In this document: piece after piece, positions 23,426 through 32,488 of the stretch
Position numbering within the stretch: the first letter of the stretch is position 1
Layout: each line of letters starts with the position of its first letter
Source: Clostridiales bacterium
GTDB lineage: Bacteria > Bacillota > Clostridia > Lachnospirales > Lachnospiraceae
Length of the DNA stretch: 44,188 bases
Direction of reading: 5' to 3'
NCBI GenBank assembly: GCA_018372435.1
Contig: JAHAJA010000035.1
Span: 1-44,188 of the forward strand
Translations under genes and position numbers: made by a program
The notes under the pieces: model-generated
The model's database searches: none
Told to the model about the DNA's origin: nothing
The model's input: the letters and a program-made list of their open reading frames with translations, nothing else

Positions 23426-23653
23426 TTAGCAGAAGCCATTTCCGCCGCAAAGACAAAGAATAAGAATAATCCAGATAATACATCCACAGTCATTACCGCT
23501 GTTACAGTTATTGCTGTTACCGAAGCCATTGCCACCGCAACAGAATAAGAGGATAATTATCAAGAAACAGCTGTTACCACCAAAGATTCCTCCATCGTTA
23601 CTACATCCACATCCACATCCAGCACCACAGTTTGTTGCTGCTAAATCACTCAT
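23426..23653 (-). CDS. Gly/Cys-rich small hydrophobic protein, spore-surface type
   Basis: 75 residues from an ATG with TAGGAGG 7 nt upstream. It is built of Cys/Gly/Asn clusters (CGAGCGCGCS; GNDCGC) alternating with two short hydrophobic stretches (CFLIIILLFCC and CIIWIILILCLC), each followed by the repeated GGNGF. Fifteen cysteines make it strongly cross-linkable. Similar short Cys/Gly-rich proteins occur in sporulating Firmicutes and are usually suspected spore coat or envelope components. That role is inference; no domain is assigned here. The internal repeat suggests an old duplication. Confidence 0.75.
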   Translation of the reverse strand: MSDLAATNCGAGCGCGCSNDGGIFGGNSCFLIIILLFCCGGNGFGNSNNCNSGNDCGCIIWIILILCLCGGNGFC

Positions 23654-24016
23654 TTTAGTTCCTCCTAAAATTAATTAACTTACAATTGTATCTTATGTGC
23701 GACTGCTTGACTGCTTTACTATATTTTATAAAGTTTCAAAAAGTTTTGATTGATTTTATTCGAGCATTTTTTGTGTTTCGGAAGATAATAAGACACATGT
23801 AATTAAAATGTGAGCAAATAGAAATGTTTCATTTTAAATTCGAATATAAATATACTTAAATAAACTAAGGAAATTATTTTGCAAAAGCTTATTCATATGT
23901 TAAAATAATTAACATGTCAAGTAAGATTTTTTTGCTTGTTGCTATGACATGATTAAATGGGTACATTGAACCGTTACATAATAAATGAGCGATAAAGGAT
24001 AATAAGGAGAATAGGT
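23654..24016. other. 363-bp AT-rich gap upstream of aroK
   Basis: No gene was found. The only structure is CATGTCA (23913-23919) and TGACATG (23945-23951), a perfect 7-bp inverted repeat with a T-rich 25-bp spacer about 65 bp before aroK. It could be an operator or a weak hairpin. The remainder looks like the two divergent promoter regions. Confidence 0.4.
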
Positions 24017-24553
24017 ATGTCAAAAGACGAAGTGAAAAAATTATTTCATAAGAACATTATGTTAATTGGGTTTATGGGGACAGGAAAGAGTACGGTATCA
24101 TCCTATCTAAGCAAATGGCTTGATATGGAAGAAGTAGATTTAGATGCTATGATTGCCACGAATGCTAAGATGAGTATTCCAGAACTATTCGAACAATATG
24201 GTGAAGCATATTTTCGCGATTTAGAAACAAAGGCATTACTTGAAGTGCAGGAAAGAGAACAACTAATTGTATCTTGCGGTGGTGGAATCGTCTTACGTGA
24301 TGAAAATGTGAATGCAATGAAGGAACATGGAAAGATTGTTCTATTAACAGCGACACCAGAGACAATCTATGAACGTGTTAAAGATAATAAAAGCAGGCCA
24401 ATATTGAACGGAAACATGAATGTAGAATACATTGCAAGGTTGATGGAGAAGCGTAGAGAACGTTATCTTCACTGTGCTGATATTATTATTGATACAGATA
24501 ACAAATCGGTTAAGCAGATAAGTGAAGAGATGATTCAGAAACTATTCGTATAG
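24017..24553 (+). CDS. aroK: Shikimate kinase
   Basis: 178 residues, with AAGGAGA before the ATG. Walker A GFMGTGKSTV is at about 18-27. Substrate-binding elements are D-x-D in VDLDAMI (about 42-48), FRDLET (about 66-71) and the GGG loop SCGGGIVLRD (about 84-93). The lid is R in NKSRPIL (about 120-126). It phosphorylates shikimate with ATP in the chorismate pathway. The following subtilase gene starts 87 bp downstream with no terminator, so the two may be co-transcribed. Confidence 0.96.
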   Translation: MSKDEVKKLFHKNIMLIGFMGTGKSTVSSYLSKWLDMEEVDLDAMIATNAKMSIPELFEQYGEAYFRDLETKALLEVQEREQLIVSCGGGIVLRDENVNAMKEHGKIVLLTATPETIYERVKDNKSRPILNGNMNVEYIARLMEKRRERYLHCADIIIDTDNKSVKQISEEMIQKLFV

Positions 24554-24640
24554 AAATCATTAGCTAAATTAGAAATCCCTCATATTATGATAGTAAGAAA
24601 GAGTGGTATACAGTGCTCGAAATTACTGGAGGGCATATGG

Positions 24641-25600
24641 ATGAATCGAGCTCGAGATATTGTGCATGCAAAAGCATCGTATGTGAGAGGGATTTATGGG
24701 AATCGAATCGGCGTGGCGGTTGTTGATACTGGAATAATGGCACATCCTGATTTTGTTACAGGTGGTAATAGAATTGTAGCTTTTAAAGATATGATTCACG
24801 GAAGAATCGATATGTATGATGATAATGGACACGGAACACATGTATCTGGTATTATAGGGGGGAATGGCACAGCTTCTGATGGAAAATATATGGGAATTGC
24901 ACCGAAATGTAATATAATAGGTGTGAAAGCTCTTAATTATAAAGGAAATGGTAATGTTTCTGATGTCTTAACAGCTTTTGATTGGATTATGGCTAATAAA
25001 GAGAAATATAATATACGAATCGTTAATATATCTGTTGGTTCAACTTCTGATGAGAATGCAAGTGAGCATTCAAGTTTAGTGGTTGGTGTTGATGAGCTTT
25101 GGGACCAAGGATTTGTTGTAGTTGTAGCTGCAGGCAATAATGGACCTGGACCAAGAACAATCTCAATGCCTGGGATTAGCCGGAAAGTGATTACAGTAGG
25201 GGCAAGTGATGATAATGTATCGGTTGAAGTTTTCGGTACAAAGACTATTGATTATTCGGGAAGAGGACCCACATTAGCATGTGTGAAAAAACCAGATGTT
25301 GTAGCGCCTGGAAGTAATATCATATCTTGTTGTCCTCCTAAGAATGATAACCATTCTAATAGAAGCTTGTTATTTGGAAGACCAAGAAGTGATCCCTATG
25401 GTGGATTATATACAACGAAGAGCGGAACCTCAATGGCAACGCCATTAGTAACAGGAGGGGTGGCATTACTGCTCTCTGCATATCCAGATATGACGAATCG
25501 AGAAGTAAAGATTAGAATTAAGAATAGTTCTACTGATTTAGGATTACAGCATCAACAACAAGGTTGGGGACTTCTAAATATAGAGAAATTAATACCATAA
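24641..25600 (+). CDS. Subtilisin-family (S8) serine protease, intracellular type
   Basis: 319 residues from the ATG at 24641, where GGAGG lies 8 nt upstream; a frame from 24587 lacks a ribosome site. The catalytic triad is complete: Asp in VAVVDTGI (about residue 29), His in GHGTHVSGI (about 66) and Ser in SGTSMATPLVTGG (about 264), with the oxyanion Asn in AAGNNGPGP. There is no signal peptide and no long propeptide, as in intracellular subtilisins, which degrade cytoplasmic proteins, often late in growth or sporulation. The usual inhibitory N-terminal extension of that family (LIPY-type) is not obvious. Confidence 0.92.
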   Translation: MNRARDIVHAKASYVRGIYGNRIGVAVVDTGIMAHPDFVTGGNRIVAFKDMIHGRIDMYDDNGHGTHVSGIIGGNGTASDGKYMGIAPKCNIIGVKALNYKGNGNVSDVLTAFDWIMANKEKYNIRIVNISVGSTSDENASEHSSLVVGVDELWDQGFVVVVAAGNNGPGPRTISMPGISRKVITVGASDDNVSVEVFGTKTIDYSGRGPTLACVKKPDVVAPGSNIISCCPPKNDNHSNRSLLFGRPRSDPYGGLYTTKSGTSMATPLVTGGVALLLSAYPDMTNREVKIRIKNSSTDLGLQHQQQGWGLLNIEKLIP

Positions 25601-25679
25601 TATTGAAGGATACTTGCAATAATGATAAAGTTCATTATAATTAGTAAGGTGATAGATTAGCAAGTAAAGTTTGAAAATT

Positions 25680-25725
25680 AAGGTCTTATGATCGATTGAT
25701 TTTGTACACGACATAAGGCCTTTTA
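25680..25725 (+). terminator. Terminator after the subtilase gene
   Basis: AAGGTCTTATGT and ACATAAGGCCTT pair (one G-U) across a 21-nt loop and are followed by TT. It stands about 80 nt after the stop and about 40 nt before the next gene, so it could also act as an attenuator for that gene. Confidence 0.55.
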
Positions 25726-25766
25726 TACATAAAAATCCGAAAGATAAAGGTAGGAGTAAGAAGGAA

Positions 25767-26669
25767 ATGAAAAAAACACTAGTTATTGGATCAACGGTAC
25801 TTGATATCATTATACAGATAGATCATTTACCAAAGACAAGTGAAGATATTCACATTAAAGGACAGAGAATGGCTTTAGGTGGTTGTGCGTATAATGCAGC
25901 CGATATATTACGAAAGTTTGATGTGCCATACACCTTATTATCTCCAATTGGGACGGGCAGATATGCTCTCATTGTAGAAACTATGTTGAGGGAGAAGGGG
26001 ATGGAGAGTTCTGTTAAGCTAGATACAGATGATAATGGTTTCTGTTTATGTATGGTAGAGAAGGACGGCGAGAGAACTTTTGTAGTTCATCATGGTGTTG
26101 AGTATAGTTTTAAGAAGGAATGGGTTTGTAAAGAGATGAAGGCAGAGTATGATAGTGTCTATATCGCTGGTTTTGAGATAGAAGAGTCAGACGGCTTTGA
26201 AATTATTGAATTCATTGAAGAAAATCCCGGGTATCAAGTATATTTTGCCCCAGGACCAAGACTAAGTAAGATTGAGAATGAAAAATTAGATCGAATCTTT
26301 GCGCGTCAACCAATCACACATCTGAATGAGGAAGAAGCTATGGAACTTAGTCAAACTTCTAGTTATGAAGAAGCGGCAAAGGTGATTAGTGAGAGGACGA
26401 ATAACACAGTTATTATTACACTTGGAAGTAAGGGGGCTTACTACTTTGAAGATGGACAAGGTAATCTTGTGGCAGGCGAAAGTGCTATAGTGGTAGACAC
26501 CATAGGAGCAGGAGATTCTCATATTGGAGCAATTATGGCTTCCGTGAAGATGGGATTTACGATGCAACAAGCGGTAGAGCGTGCGAATAAAATATCGGCA
26601 GCAGTTGTAGGTGTACAAGGATCGTCATTACCGGAAGAACAATTTGCTAAGCTTTTACAGAAACTATAG
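25767..26669 (+). CDS. PfkB-family carbohydrate kinase
   Basis: 300 residues, with AGAAGGAA just before the ATG. The N-terminal PfkB motif GGCAYNAADILRKF is at about 38-51. The C-terminal signature DTIGAGDSHIGAI is at about 243-255, with the catalytic Asp of GAGD; most members read GAGDxF, here H-I follows the Ser. ATP binding is supported by VIITLGSKGAYYF. PfkB kinases phosphorylate ribose, fructose, adenosine or related sugars. The substrate cannot be deduced, and no transporter or sugar gene lies next to it. Confidence 0.9.
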   Translation: MKKTLVIGSTVLDIIIQIDHLPKTSEDIHIKGQRMALGGCAYNAADILRKFDVPYTLLSPIGTGRYALIVETMLREKGMESSVKLDTDDNGFCLCMVEKDGERTFVVHHGVEYSFKKEWVCKEMKAEYDSVYIAGFEIEESDGFEIIEFIEENPGYQVYFAPGPRLSKIENEKLDRIFARQPITHLNEEEAMELSQTSSYEEAAKVISERTNNTVIITLGSKGAYYFEDGQGNLVAGESAIVVDTIGAGDSHIGAIMASVKMGFTMQQAVERANKISAAVVGVQGSSLPEEQFAKLLQKL

Positions 26670-26745
26670 AATTAGGCATTATTAAGTACGGTTCATGTTT
26701 AGGATGAATCAAGAACTTTATATAGTAGGACGAATTTTATTATTG

Positions 26746-26803
26746 AAACTCATTAGTATATATTCAATTAAGTTGAATGTGTAAATTAAGATGAGTTTTT
26801 TTC
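26746..26803 (+). terminator. Terminator after the PfkB kinase gene
   Basis: AAACTCAT and ATGAGTTT form the base and ATTCAA/TTGAAT an inner helix. The structure is followed by a run of T. It lies about 75 nt behind the stop. Confidence 0.65.
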
Positions 26804-26921
26804 TAAACTATATATCATAGAAATTGTATGACTCTTCGTGCGAACAGTGTCTGGATTGAGAAACTCTATAGCTTATATCATTAATAAAGTGTAAAATTTA
26901 TATAAATCTTTAGGTATATGA

Positions 26922-26949
26922 TTGACAAATAATAATTTTTAAATATAAT
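26922..26949 (+). promoter_or_regulatory. Sigma-A promoter of the marR-ABC exporter operon
   Basis: TTGACA (26922-26927) and TATAAT (26944-26949), both perfect, are 16 bp apart. Transcription should start near 26956. Confidence 0.82.
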
Positions 26950-26961
26950 AGTTAACAAGAG

Positions 26962-26990
26962 AAATAGTTTCCTGGTGAAACTATTTTTTC
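26962..26990 (+). promoter_or_regulatory. Palindrome at the marR transcription start: operator or attenuator
   Basis: AAATAGTTTC-CTGGT-GAAACTATTT is a perfect 10-bp inverted repeat starting about 6 bp after the predicted transcription start, followed by TTTTC. As DNA it fits a MarR dimer site; as RNA it looks like a terminator at the very 5' end of the message. Either would repress the operon. Confidence 0.7.
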
Positions 26991-27030
26991 GCTTTAATTT
27001 GTGAAAGAAAAGGAAGGGAGGATCATTAGT

Positions 27031-27483
27031 GTGGGAGAGGTTGAGATTTCGTATGGGCAGGAACTTGTTGAGGTAATAAATAAACTTCATGGTATGAAAA
27101 GGAGAAGTAAAGGTTTTGGCGAACTATCACAGATGGAAGGTATGATTTTATTCTATCTTGACCACAATCTTAGTGAAGAAAATACGTTAGGAATTAAAGT
27201 TTCGTTGATAACCAAAGATTTAGATATTCCGAAACCTACGACTTCAAAAGTGTTGAATTCTCTTGAGGAAAGAGGATATATCCTTAGAAAAATCGATCGT
27301 TCAGACAGAAGAGTAACGTATATTAGCGTAACGGAAGAAGGATATGCTTATATAAAAAAAATACGTGATATTAGAGATCAATATGTTATTGATTTAATGA
27401 GTAAGCTTGGCGAACATGATGCTAAGGAACTAATACGAATTATTGATAAGCTATATCGAATCGTTACTGGGGAGCAAGAATAG
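27031..27483 (+). CDS. MarR-family transcriptional regulator
   Basis: 150 residues from the GTG at 27031, with GGGAGG 9 nt upstream; an earlier GTG at 27001 lies before this site. The winged helix-turn-helix is clear: recognition helix region DIPKPTTSKVLNSLEERGYI (about 71-90) and the wing with DRSDRRVTYISVTEEG (about 94-109). MarR proteins repress efflux genes and release DNA on binding small ligands. It is the first gene of the operon with the two ABC exporter genes, so it should control them and itself. Confidence 0.93.
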   Translation: MGEVEISYGQELVEVINKLHGMKRRSKGFGELSQMEGMILFYLDHNLSEENTLGIKVSLITKDLDIPKPTTSKVLNSLEERGYILRKIDRSDRRVTYISVTEEGYAYIKKIRDIRDQYVIDLMSKLGEHDAKELIRIIDKLYRIVTGEQE

Positions 27484-27541
27484 AGGATTATTTTCAGAAA
27501 TTAAAGGGTAGTGTGCAAGAAATAATAGTTAGTATAGGGGA

Positions 27542-27562
27542 AGGTCGATGTACCATCGACCT
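27542..27562 (+). repeat. Intercistronic hairpin between marR and the exporter genes
   Basis: AGGTCGATG-TAC-CATCGACCT is a perfect 9-bp stem with a 3-nt loop and no T-run, 27 nt before the exporter start codon. It may be a processing or stability element that sets regulator and exporter levels apart, or a second regulator site. Confidence 0.65.
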
Positions 27563-27588
27563 GAAATAATTAAAGGAAGGAAGATAAG

Positions 27589-29892
27589 ATGAAGAAATTA
27601 ATGCGTTATTTAAAACCGTTTCGATTATCAATCTTAGCGGTTGTGGTTTTGTTAGTTATTCAAGCATTTAGTGATCTTTCATTGCCACAATATACGTCAG
27701 ACATCGTTGATGTTGGTATTCAGCAAGGAGGTATCGAAGATACTGCACTTGAAGCAGTTCGAGTATCTACTTATCAGAAAATGCAGTATTTTATGAGCAG
27801 CGAGGATTCTGAATACTTATTAAAATATTATAAATACGTAGGTAAAGATTCTAGCTCAGAATCTGAATATAAAGAATATATCAAGGATTATCCGATTTTA
27901 GAGTCAGAGGATATCTATGTACTTGATACTAAGGATAAAGAAGTTAGAAAAAAGATTAGTTCAATTATTGCAAAACCATTGTTTATCTCTGCAGTATTAG
28001 ATGGATCAATTAGTATGGGAGATGATAGTGGAGAGTCAGGAGATGACTCAGACAGTTTGTCATTCCTGCCACCAGAATTAGAAGGTCAGGATGTCTTTGC
28101 AGCATTATCAATGATGACAGAGGAACAAGTAGCTCAACTTAACGAAGAAATTAACGTAAAATTAAAAGAAGTGCCAGAATCTATCTTAGATCAAGGTGCA
28201 GTTACGATTGTAAAGTTAGAATATGAAGCAATTGGTATAGATGTAGGTAAGATTCAGAACAACTATATTGCCATTGCTGGTTTTAAGATGATAGGCCTTG
28301 CAATTGTTGGTATGATTGCAGCTATTATAGTTGGTTACCTTGCATCACGTATTGCAGCAGGAACAAGTAAGAATATTCGTGGTAAGGTGTTTGAGAAGGT
28401 TGTTGGATTCTCTAATGCAGAGTTTGATAAATTCTCAACTGCTTCTCTTATTACAAGAAGTACCAATGATATTCAACAAGTACAGATGTTACTAGTTATG
28501 ATGTTTCGAATGGTACTATATGCACCAATCCTTGGTATCGGTGGTATTATTAAAGTTACCAATACAGAGACCAGTATGGCGTGGATTATTGCAGTAGCAG
28601 TTGGAACAATTCTTGTACTTGTAGGGACTCTTATGATTATTGCTATGCCTAAGTTTAAGAGTATGCAAAAACTTGTTGACCGTTTGAATCTTGTTACGAG
28701 AGAAATCTTAACTGGTTTACCTGTAATTCGTGCATTCAGCCGTGAAAAACATGAAGAGAAACGCTTTGATATAGCAAACAAAGACCTAACAAGAACAAAC
28801 CTTTTTGTTAACCGTACGATGACATTCATGATGCCTATTATGATGTTCGTAATGAACGGTATCACTTTAATGATTATCTGGTTTGGAGGTAAAGGTATTG
28901 ATTCAGGTAACCTACAAGTCGGCGATATGATGGCATTCATTCAATATACAATGCAGATTGTTATGTCATTCTTAATGTTAACTATGGTATCCATAATGTT
29001 GCCTAGAGCTGCGGTTTCAGCAAATCGTATTATGGAAGTATTGGATACACAAAGCCTAATAAATGATCCTAAAGATAAGAAATCTTTCAATACCGCTAAA
29101 AAGGGTGTTGTTGAATTCAAGAATATGTCCTTCCGTTATCCGAATGCAGAAGAAGATGTCCTTGAAGATATCAATTTTACAGCAAAACCGGGTGAAACTA
29201 CTGCAATTATTGGTAGTACAGGTAGTGGTAAATCTACATTAATCAATTTGATCCCTCGTCTATATGATGCGACAGAAGGTGAAATATTAATTGATGGAGT
29301 GAATGTAAAAGATGTATCACAACATGATTTAAGAGCAAAGATTGGTTTTGTACCACAGAAGGGTGTTTTATTCTCAGGAACAATTGACTCCAATATTCGT
29401 TATGGTAAACAAGAAGCGACTGAGGAGGATATCAAACGTGCTGCTAGAATTGCACAGGCACAGGATTTCATTGAAGAAAAGCCTGAACAATACGATGAAG
29501 CAATTTCACAAGGTGGTTCTAATGTATCAGGTGGACAGAAACAAAGATTATCAATTGCTAGAGCGATTGCCAAAGATCCTGATATCTATATATTCGATGA
29601 TAGTTTCTCTGCGCTTGACTTTAAGACAGATGCAACACTTCGTAAGACTTTACATGAAGAAATTACAGATAGTACTATTATAATTGTAGCACAACGTATC
29701 TCAACAATCTTACATGCGGAGCAAATCATTGTATTAGATGAAGGTAAAATAGTTGGTAAAGGTACACATGCACAATTATTAGCAAATTGTGAGGTTTACC
29801 GTCAGATTGCTTCTTCTCAATTATCAGAAAAAGAAATTGAAGCAAGTATAGCGAATAAAGAAACTGTGAAAGGAGAGGAAAGCCATGAGTAA
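27589..29892 (+). CDS. ABC exporter half-transporter with degenerate ATP site (heterodimer subunit 1)
   Basis: 767 residues, with AAAGGAAGG before the ATG. A first membrane helix (about 14-34) is followed by an unusually long extracytoplasmic loop (about 35-220, acidic, with a Ser/Asp/Gly-rich patch), then five more helices and a nucleotide-binding domain from about 505. Walker A GSTGSGKST and signature VSGGQKQR are intact, but the Walker B end reads IFDDSFSALD (Asp where the catalytic Glu should be) and the H-loop His is replaced by Gln (VAQRIST). This is the non-hydrolysing half typical of heterodimeric exporters such as BmrCD or TM287/288. It overlaps its partner by 8 bp. Drug or peptide export is suggested by the MarR context; the substrate is unknown. 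Confidence 0.93.
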   Translation: MKKLMRYLKPFRLSILAVVVLLVIQAFSDLSLPQYTSDIVDVGIQQGGIEDTALEAVRVSTYQKMQYFMSSEDSEYLLKYYKYVGKDSSSESEYKEYIKDYPILESEDIYVLDTKDKEVRKKISSIIAKPLFISAVLDGSISMGDDSGESGDDSDSLSFLPPELEGQDVFAALSMMTEEQVAQLNEEINVKLKEVPESILDQGAVTIVKLEYEAIGIDVGKIQNNYIAIAGFKMIGLAIVGMIAAIIVGYLASRIAAGTSKNIRGKVFEKVVGFSNAEFDKFSTASLITRSTNDIQQVQMLLVMMFRMVLYAPILGIGGIIKVTNTETSMAWIIAVAVGTILVLVGTLMIIAMPKFKSMQKLVDRLNLVTREILTGLPVIRAFSREKHEEKRFDIANKDLTRTNLFVNRTMTFMMPIMMFVMNGITLMIIWFGGKGIDSGNLQVGDMMAFIQYTMQIVMSFLMLTMVSIMLPRAAVSANRIMEVLDTQSLINDPKDKKSFNTAKKGVVEFKNMSFRYPNAEEDVLEDINFTAKPGETTAIIGSTGSGKSTLINLIPRLYDATEGEILIDGVNVKDVSQHDLRAKIGFVPQKGVLFSGTIDSNIRYGKQEATEEDIKRAARIAQAQDFIEEKPEQYDEAISQGGSNVSGGQKQRLSIARAIAKDPDIYIFDDSFSALDFKTDATLRKTLHEEITDSTIIIVAQRISTILHAEQIIVLDEGKIVGKGTHAQLLANCEVYRQIASSQLSEKEIEASIANKETVKGEESHE

Positions 29893-31744
29893 AGATATAA
29901 AACATTCAGGTGGTAGACCAAAAGGACCTGTAGGTGGATTTGGCGGACCAGGTGGTATAGCACCTGGAGAAAAGCCAAAAGATTTCAAAAAAGCCATGTC
30001 AGGCCTTGGAAACTATCTTGGGAAATATAAGTTCCGAATCTTTTTAGTTATCTTGTTTGCAATTGGTGGTACGATATTCAATATCGTAGGCCCTAAGATT
30101 CTAGGTAATGCAACTACAGAGATTTTCGAAGGTTTAATGAGAAAAGTTAAAGGTACTGGCGGAATTGATTTTGATGCGATCCTTAAGATATTAATAACAA
30201 TATTAACTCTATATGGAGTTGCAATGCTTTTCTCTTTGATTCAGGGATTTATCATGACAGGTATTTCACAGAAGGTAACCTATGAACTTCGAAAAGAGAT
30301 ATCTACAAAGATTAATCGAATGCCAATGAGATACTTTGATACTAAGACTCATGGTGAAGTGTTATCAAGAGTAACCAATGATGTTGACGTATTAAGTAAC
30401 AGTTTAAATCAAAGTATTACTCAGACCATAACTTCTGTAACAATGGTTATCGGTATAATTGTAATGATGTTATCAATTAATGGTTGGATGACATTAGTAG
30501 CGATTCTGACTTTACCTTTATCCATGTTAATTATCTCAAAGATTATTAAAAAGTCACAGAAGTACTTCGTTCAACAACAAGAATATCTTGGTCATGTAAA
30601 TGGTCAAGTAGAAGAAATCTATGGTGGTCATAATGTTGTTAAAGTGTTTAATGGTGAAGAAGAAGCACTTAAAGAGTTCAATAAGGCAAATGATAAGTTG
30701 TTTGAATCCGCTTGGAAATCGCAATTCTTATCAGGTATGATGATGCCTATTATGCAATTCATTGGTAACGTAGGCTATGTGGGTGTTGCCATTCTAGGTG
30801 GATATTTAACAATTAAGAACCGTGTATCTGTAGGTGATATTCAAGCATTTATCCAATATGTAAGAAGCTTTAATCAGCCAATTTCACAGATGGCGCAGAT
30901 ATCAAACCAAATACAATCAACAGCTGCGGCAGCTGAACGTGTTTTTGAATTCTTGAATGAAGAGGAAGAAGATCAAACTGTAGAGAATGCTGTTAGTACA
31001 ACTAATCTTGAAGGAAATGTTGAATTCAAAAATGTACACTTTGGATATAATCCAGATAAGATTATTGTAAATGATTTTAGTGCACAGGTAACGGAAGGTC
31101 AAAAAGTAGCAATTGTTGGACCAACTGGTGCTGGTAAGACAACAATGATCAAATTATTAATGCGTTTCTATGATGTAAGTGGAGGTGCAATCTTAGTAGA
31201 TGGTCATGATGTAAGAGCCTTCAATAGAAGTGAACTACGTGAATTATTCGGTATGGTATTACAAGATACTTGGTTGTTCAATGGAACAATAATGGAGAAC
31301 ATTCGTTATGGTAAGCCAGGTGCAACGGACGAAGATGTAATCGCAGCAGCGAAAGCAGCCCACGTTCATCATTTCATTCAAACCTTACCAGACGGATACA
31401 ACATGGTCTTGAATGAAGAAGCAAGTAATGTATCTCAAGGTCAGAAACAGTTATTAACGATTGCAAGAGCAATCCTTGCGGATCCTAAGATTCTGATTCT
31501 TGATGAAGCTACAAGTTCTGTAGATACAAGAACAGAAATCCGTATCCAAAAAGCGATGAATAACTTAATGAAAGGCAGAACAAGTTTTGTTATTGCCCAT
31601 CGTTTATCAACAATTAAAGATGCAGATTTAATCTTAGTTATGAACAACGGAGATATCGTTGAACAAGGTAATCATGAAGAATTACTTGCTCAAGGTGGCT
31701 TCTATGAAAAACTATATAATTCACAATTTGAAGAGTCAGCTTAA
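29885..31744 (+). CDS. ABC exporter half-transporter with catalytic ATP site (heterodimer subunit 2)
   Basis: 619 residues, with AAAGGAGAGG before the ATG inside the previous gene. A Gly/Pro-rich N-terminal tail (GGRPKGPVGGFGGPGG, about residues 9-24) precedes six membrane helices and the ATPase. Walker A GPTGAGKTT, Walker B ILDEATSSVD with the catalytic Glu, and H-loop IAHRLST are canonical. The signature motif reads VSQGQ instead of LSGGQ. The deviant signature pairs with the degenerate Walker B of subunit 1 to make the silent ATP site, while its own Walker motifs pair with the intact signature of subunit 1. It ends the marR operon. Confidence 0.94.
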   Translation: MSKDIKHSGGRPKGPVGGFGGPGGIAPGEKPKDFKKAMSGLGNYLGKYKFRIFLVILFAIGGTIFNIVGPKILGNATTEIFEGLMRKVKGTGGIDFDAILKILITILTLYGVAMLFSLIQGFIMTGISQKVTYELRKEISTKINRMPMRYFDTKTHGEVLSRVTNDVDVLSNSLNQSITQTITSVTMVIGIIVMMLSINGWMTLVAILTLPLSMLIISKIIKKSQKYFVQQQEYLGHVNGQVEEIYGGHNVVKVFNGEEEALKEFNKANDKLFESAWKSQFLSGMMMPIMQFIGNVGYVGVAILGGYLTIKNRVSVGDIQAFIQYVRSFNQPISQMAQISNQIQSTAAAAERVFEFLNEEEEDQTVENAVSTTNLEGNVEFKNVHFGYNPDKIIVNDFSAQVTEGQKVAIVGPTGAGKTTMIKLLMRFYDVSGGAILVDGHDVRAFNRSELRELFGMVLQDTWLFNGTIMENIRYGKPGATDEDVIAAAKAAHVHHFIQTLPDGYNMVLNEEASNVSQGQKQLLTIARAILADPKILILDEATSSVDTRTEIRIQKAMNNLMKGRTSFVIAHRLSTIKDADLILVMNNGDIVEQGNHEELLAQGGFYEKLYNSQFEESA

Positions 31745-31820
31745 CGAGTTAATGATTATCTGGTTAAAGTTACCCATCCCCTATGTACACCAATGCTAGG
31801 TTTGTGGTAGAATAAGAGAG

Positions 31821-31863
31821 AGTTATTGTAGAGACAAAATATAGTCTTTACAATAACTTTTTT
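31821..31863 (+). terminator. Terminator after the ABC exporter operon
   Basis: AGTTATTGTAGAGAC and GTCTTTACAATAACT pair over 15 bp (one G-U) with an AAAATATA loop, followed by six T. It lies 76 nt behind the stop and only 25 nt before the next start codon, so it may also attenuate that gene. Confidence 0.85.
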
Positions 31864-31888
31864 CGTTAGAGAGGAGCATAGATGGTAA

Positions 31889-32473
31889 ATGCAAAATAGA
31901 GAGATTATTGTACCTGGAACGTTAATGAAACACTTTAAGGGAATGTTATATCAGATTGTATCAATTGCAATACATTCCGAGACGAGAGAAGAATATGTAG
32001 TGTATCAAGCACTTTACGGAGATTTCAAGACGTATATAAGACCTCTAGATATGTTCTTGAGCGAAGTGGACCATGAGAAATACCCAGAAGTAAAGCAAAG
32101 ATATCGTTTTGAAGTGTATAAGCCAGAGAAGAAGACTGAGGAAACAACATCAATTGTAGATGTAGTGGAGAAGGAGAATTCAGAACTTGATGATATGCTT
32201 CAAGAGATTCATCTCCAACATTCTATAAAAACCAAGGAAAATGCAACAGTTGATACACAACAAGCATTGTTAGACTTCCTTGATGCCAGAAGCTATCAGG
32301 ATAAATTAGAACAACTAGATTTGGTGAAGAAACATGTGAATTCGCATATAGTTAATAGTATGGCGATTTCTTTGGATATAGTTTTAGCAACAGAGACTGT
32401 AGAAGAGCAATTAGAGGAAATTCGTAATTGTTTGCTTACTCATATTAGATTTGAAGATCGTCGATTACGATAA
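31889..32473 (+). CDS. DUF1653-domain protein with C-terminal extension
   Basis: 194 residues. The N-terminal ~70 residues are a DUF1653 domain (PGTLMKHFKGMLYQIVSIA, EEYVVYQALYGDFKTYIRPLDMF in blocks), a small beta-rich domain of unknown function. The C-terminal half is acidic and helical and is not recognised. The ribosome site AGAGAGGAG fits better to an ATG at 31882, which opens a 5-codon frame (MVNAK, stop at 31897-31899) overlapping the real start by 11 bp, so translation may be by reinitiation. Confidence 0.82.
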   Translation: MQNREIIVPGTLMKHFKGMLYQIVSIAIHSETREEYVVYQALYGDFKTYIRPLDMFLSEVDHEKYPEVKQRYRFEVYKPEKKTEETTSIVDVVEKENSELDDMLQEIHLQHSIKTKENATVDTQQALLDFLDARSYQDKLEQLDLVKKHVNSHIVNSMAISLDIVLATETVEEQLEEIRNCLLTHIRFEDRRLR

Positions 32474-32488
32474 AAGAAAAAAGGTGCC

